A stretch of DNA of 7,610 bases from positions 1-7,610 of the forward strand of contig SKXF01000362.1 in the NCBI GenBank assembly GCA_007128555.1, given 5' to 3'. Origin of the DNA: Clostridia bacterium (GTDB lineage Bacteria; Bacillota_E; SLMV01; PUMD01). The first letter of the stretch is position 1, and every line of letters starts with the position of its first letter. A model generated the notes under the pieces. It was not told where the DNA came from. It searched no databases and saw only the letters and a list, made by a program, of their open reading frames with translations. Both the position numbers and the translations under genes were made by a program. Positions 5,952-7,610 of this stretch are shown in pieces.

Positions 5952-7055
5952 TTGAAGGACATCGACAGGGTGAGGTGGACGGTGATGCCGGCTGATCCCC
6001 TGGTATCGGCCGGGGCAAGGTTTCGATGGAGGCGTCGATTGGGATGGGGACCGCCCTTTGTACCCTTCTCCTCAGAGGAGCGGTACGATCCTGGGACCGT
6101 CCTCGATGGAGCCCGGAGCGTACTCATCGTCGCTGTCCCCTACTGGCACCCCATGACGAGGCAGGGTCGGGCTGTGACGTCCCGGAGCTCCTGGGGCGCC
6201 GACTACCATGACGTGGTCCGGGGTCTCGTGCGGGATGTCCTGGATCGCCTGGTGGGGAAGGAAGCGGCCCTGCGCGCCCACATCCAGGCCGACTCGGGCC
6301 CACTGGAGGAAAGGGCCCTTGCCGTGGCGTCGGGACTTGGATACCTGGGGTGCAATGGATCCGTTTTCGTCCCACCCTTCGGTTCGTGGGTGTTTTTGGG
6401 GGCTGCCATCACCGATGTACCCATCAGCCCGAACGTTGGCCGTTGGAAGCCAGGGTCACGTTCTGGATGTCTCCGGTGTTCTGCGTGTGTCAGTGCCTGT
6501 CCGACGGGCGCACTGTTCGCACCCCATCGCATCAACCCCCATCGGTGCCTGTCCTATCTCACCCAGAAACGGGGTTTTCTCGCGGTATCATTGAGAAGAG
6601 CCTTCAAGGGTCGACTTTTCGGCTGCGACAACTGCCAGGAGGCCTGTCCCGCCAATGCTGGGGCTGAAAGAGGTCTGGTGGCCTTCGCTCCCGATGAACT
6701 GGATCGGAACTGCGATCCGCTGTCCATTTTGCAGATGACGCCGTCGGAGTTTGACGGTACGTGGGGCGCGAAGAGTGCCGGGTGGAGGGGCCGTCGGACG
6801 CTTCGGCGCAATGCAATTCTTGCGCTGGCCAACTGGGATGATAAGGACATGGTGATGTCGTTGGGGCAGCACCTGTGGGATCCCAGCCCGATCATTCGAG
6901 GGCACGTTGCCTGGGCACTCGGTGAGATTGCAGCCAGGATCGGGGAGCGTCTACCCAGGCAGCTGAGCCTGGGACTGGCGGACCTGTCCGCGTGCGACAC
7001 AGATCCAAGGGTGCGATTTGAGGCCCTAAGGGCGCTTGAGAATCGGATTCAGTGA
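5952..7055 (+). CDS. queG: Epoxyqueuosine reductase (tRNA queuosine biosynthesis)
   Basis: QueG is a cobalamin- and [4Fe-4S]-dependent cytosolic enzyme that reduces epoxyqueuosine to queuosine at the wobble base of tRNAs. The 367-residue protein shows 'SWGADYHDVVR' (80-90), 'QADSGPLEERALA' (112-124) with the conserved acid Asp114, and 'GSWVFLGAAITD' (144-155). The ferredoxin-like motif Cys173/176/179/183 ends in CPTGAL. A second set is Cys199 ('RCLSYLTQKRG') and Cys225/228/232 ('GCDNCQEACP'). C-terminal HEAT-like repeats (about 283-365) bind tRNA in characterised relatives. 'GYLGCNGS' replaces the usual G-[WY]-[IL]-G-K-N, with Cys134 for Lys. The N-terminus is short. The first strand 'DRVRWTVMPADPL' (5-17) aligns with 'FDxVGxxxxxPL' of the family, so a start near TTG 5952 is needed to keep it. 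Purine-rich GAGAAGG (5945-5951) abuts that TTG, a poor spacing. GTG 5970 and ATG 5985 (GAGGTGG, 6 nt upstream) are alternatives. Confidence 0.92.
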   Translation: MKDIDRVRWTVMPADPLVSAGARFRWRRRLGWGPPFVPFSSEERYDPGTVLDGARSVLIVAVPYWHPMTRQGRAVTSRSSWGADYHDVVRGLVRDVLDRLVGKEAALRAHIQADSGPLEERALAVASGLGYLGCNGSVFVPPFGSWVFLGAAITDVPISPNVGRWKPGSRSGCLRCSACVSACPTGALFAPHRINPHRCLSYLTQKRGFLAVSLRRAFKGRLFGCDNCQEACPANAGAERGLVAFAPDELDRNCDPLSILQMTPSEFDGTWGAKSAGWRGRRTLRRNAILALANWDDKDMVMSLGQHLWDPSPIIRGHVAWALGEIAARIGERLPRQLSLGLADLSACDTDPRVRFEALRALENRIQ

Positions 7056-7083
7056 CAGCTGAGGGTTCAGGGCCCACCGTGTT

Positions 7084-7131
7084 AGCATGGCTTAAGCCCG
7101 ACTTTATGGTGAATGCGGTTCCTCCCATGCT
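7084..7131 (+). repeat. Inverted repeat downstream of queG
   Basis: AGCATGG (7084-7090) is perfectly complementary to CCATGCT (7125-7131), separated by 34 nt that include the end of the GGCTTAAGCC palindrome. There is no following T-run, so it is not a standard intrinsic terminator. It may be a weak transcript-end structure or chance. Confidence 0.3.
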
Positions 7132-7219
7132 GAGACGGTTCAGAAGCGGATCTGCAAAAATCCAGCATAATACAGGGGAAAAGCCATCTCGTTATCGAAT
7201 ACTATAAAATGAAGACCTG

Positions 7220-7313
7220 TAATGTTTTTCAACCATGCCCTGCTCCCTTTCAGACATCGGAATCGGATATCTCGCCGATTCGGGTTTTAGAGGGAGCCTG
7301 TGGGGGTACATTA
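7220..7313 (+). other. Rod-like inverted-repeat structure; candidate structured RNA or small DNA element
   Basis: The core (7242-7297) folds into a long hairpin. Positions 7242-7255 pair with 7284-7297, giving 13 of 14 pairs including two G-U, with a C-T mismatch at 7251/7288. An AT bulge (7256-7257), one C-G pair and a G-G mismatch follow. Then GAATCGG (7260-7266) pairs with CCGATTC (7275-7281) around an 8-nt loop. Outside it, TAATGT (7220-7225) pairs perfectly with ACATTA (7308-7313), with possible short ACC/GGT and CCC/GGG helices between. I do not recognise a known RNA family. It lies upstream of the extended -10 promoter, so it is not the leader of the following membrane gene from that promoter. 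It could be an independent small RNA, a 3' structure of the queG transcript, or a MITE-like or protein-binding DNA element. Confidence 0.5.
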
Positions 7314-7375
7314 ACGAAGGTAAGGTTGACGGGATCTCAAATTGGGCTCTCAGCCTGCGGTTGAGGGCCGTAAGC

Positions 7376-7384
7376 TGGTATAAT
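7376..7384 (+). promoter_or_regulatory. Extended -10 promoter of the downstream membrane-protein gene
   Basis: TGGTATAAT is a perfect sigma-A -10 box with a TGn extension. The start codon lies 42 nt downstream of it. No good -35 is present at 16-18 nt (around 7355-7361), which an extended -10 can tolerate; TTGAGG (7361-7366) is too close. An inverted repeat (7345-7369) covers the -35 area and could be an operator. Confidence 0.65.
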
Positions 7385-7425
7385 TGAGGTACCACATCAG
7401 GGGACAGATCCGGGAGGCTTAGACT

Positions 7426-7610
7426 ATGGTAATTATTGTGGTGGGTGTCAGCGTTATACTCCTCGGGGCGTATCTGGCCGTGGACTACGTTGCCACGCGA
7501 TACCACCACACCCGCAAATCGATTGCGATTCTCAGTGCTAAGGCGATCGCCTGCCTGGTTCTAGGGTCGGTTCTGGGGTTTGGCCTGGCAGAGCTGGCCT
7601 GGTACTACCA
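7426..7610 (+). CDS. Unrecognised membrane protein, N-terminal part (runs off window end)
   Basis: ATG 7426 follows GGGAGG (7412-7417) by 8 nt and opens a frame that stays open for 61 codons to the window edge. Residues 2-18 ('VIIVVGVSVILLGAYLA') are the first hydrophobic segment. A short polar, basic loop rich in His, Arg and Lys (25-32) follows, then a second hydrophobic segment (about 34-56, ending in '...GFGLAELAWYY'). This makes a polytopic membrane protein with at least two TM helices likely. I do not recognise the family. It has its own promoter and is separated by 370 nt from queG, so it starts a new transcription unit. Confidence 0.75.
   Translation, partial: MVIIVVGVSVILLGAYLAVDYVATRYHHTRKSIAILSAKAIACLVLGSVLGFGLAELAWYY

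Larger units (their letters stand above)
7056..7425 (+). other. 370-nt intergenic region without a gene
   Basis: No coding region with a ribosome binding site is visible on either strand. The middle (about 7150-7235) is clearly more A+T-rich than the flanking genes. The region holds a perfect 10-bp palindrome GGCTTAAGCC (7089-7098), a 7-bp inverted repeat (7084-7131), the large rod-like structure 7220-7313, a GC-rich 8-bp inverted repeat (7345-7352 with 7362-7369, one G-U), and an extended -10 promoter (7376-7384). TATAAA at 7203-7208 could be a -10 but lacks a -35. No convincing intrinsic terminator with a U-run follows queG. Confidence 0.6.

Noticed and set aside
7106..7207. Small + strand frame of 33 codons after queG
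   Set aside because: No Shine-Dalgarno sequence before ATG 7106, and its composition is basic and featureless.
7260..7288. Reading the inner hairpin plus GGGTTTT as a Rho-independent terminator
   Set aside because: The four T residues pair within the larger stem (7242-7297) and the tract is short, so the longer rod structure explains it better.
7192..7509. Minus-strand 105-residue open frame across the 3' intergenic region
   Set aside because: It has no recognisable domain, runs across the rod-like structure and promoter, and lies antisense to the start of a + strand gene that has a strong ribosome binding site and TM composition.

Overview
The window (7,610 bp, fairly G+C-rich) looks like the chromosome of a Gram-positive-type bacterium, probably a deep or high-GC Bacillota lineage. 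This is inferred from strong GGAGG-type ribosome binding sites before nearly every gene, free use of GTG and TTG starts, and a Rho-independent terminator with a clean U-tract. No taxonomic search was possible. All supported genes lie on the + strand. I see no insertion sequence, tRNA, rRNA or CRISPR array.

Region 1 (1-4461) is a tightly packed gene string. In order it holds the C-terminus of a probable creatininase-family protein, a FlK-type hotdog thioesterase, a single-domain Old Yellow Enzyme-type flavin oxidoreductase, an apparently metal-ligand-less relative of CpsB/YwqE PHP phosphatases, a class V PLP aminotransferase/desulfurase-fold enzyme, a divergent prolipoprotein diacylglyceryl transferase (Lgt), and a 40-residue single-TM microprotein. 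Gaps are at most 28 nt up to Lgt, with two overlaps, so these genes are probably co-transcribed. Amide hydrolase, CoA thioesterase, ene-reductase/dehydrogenase and PLP enzyme together suggest a small catabolic pathway of unknown substrate. Lgt is a housekeeping lipoprotein-maturation enzyme that seems to ride on the same transcript. The microprotein follows a 126-nt leader with two small hairpins, one of which overlaps its ribosome binding site.

Region 2 (4542-7055) begins with a strong intrinsic terminator (4542-4582). A -10-like box follows 16 nt later and opens a two-gene RNA-modification unit. Its first gene is a TrmA/RlmD-family 5-methyluridine methyltransferase starting at TTG, and its second is the epoxyqueuosine reductase QueG. 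Both carry Fe-S cysteine motifs and they are separated by 5 nt.

Region 3 (7056-7610) is a 370-nt gene-free stretch. It contains a long rod-like inverted-repeat structure (core 7242-7297, possible extension 7220-7313) that no gene explains. An extended -10 promoter (7376-7384) then leads into the start of an unrecognised membrane protein cut by the window edge.

The items most worth a second look are the degenerate PHP-family protein, the rod-like structure at 7220-7313, the microprotein with its possibly occluded ribosome binding site, and the catabolic-looking operon itself.
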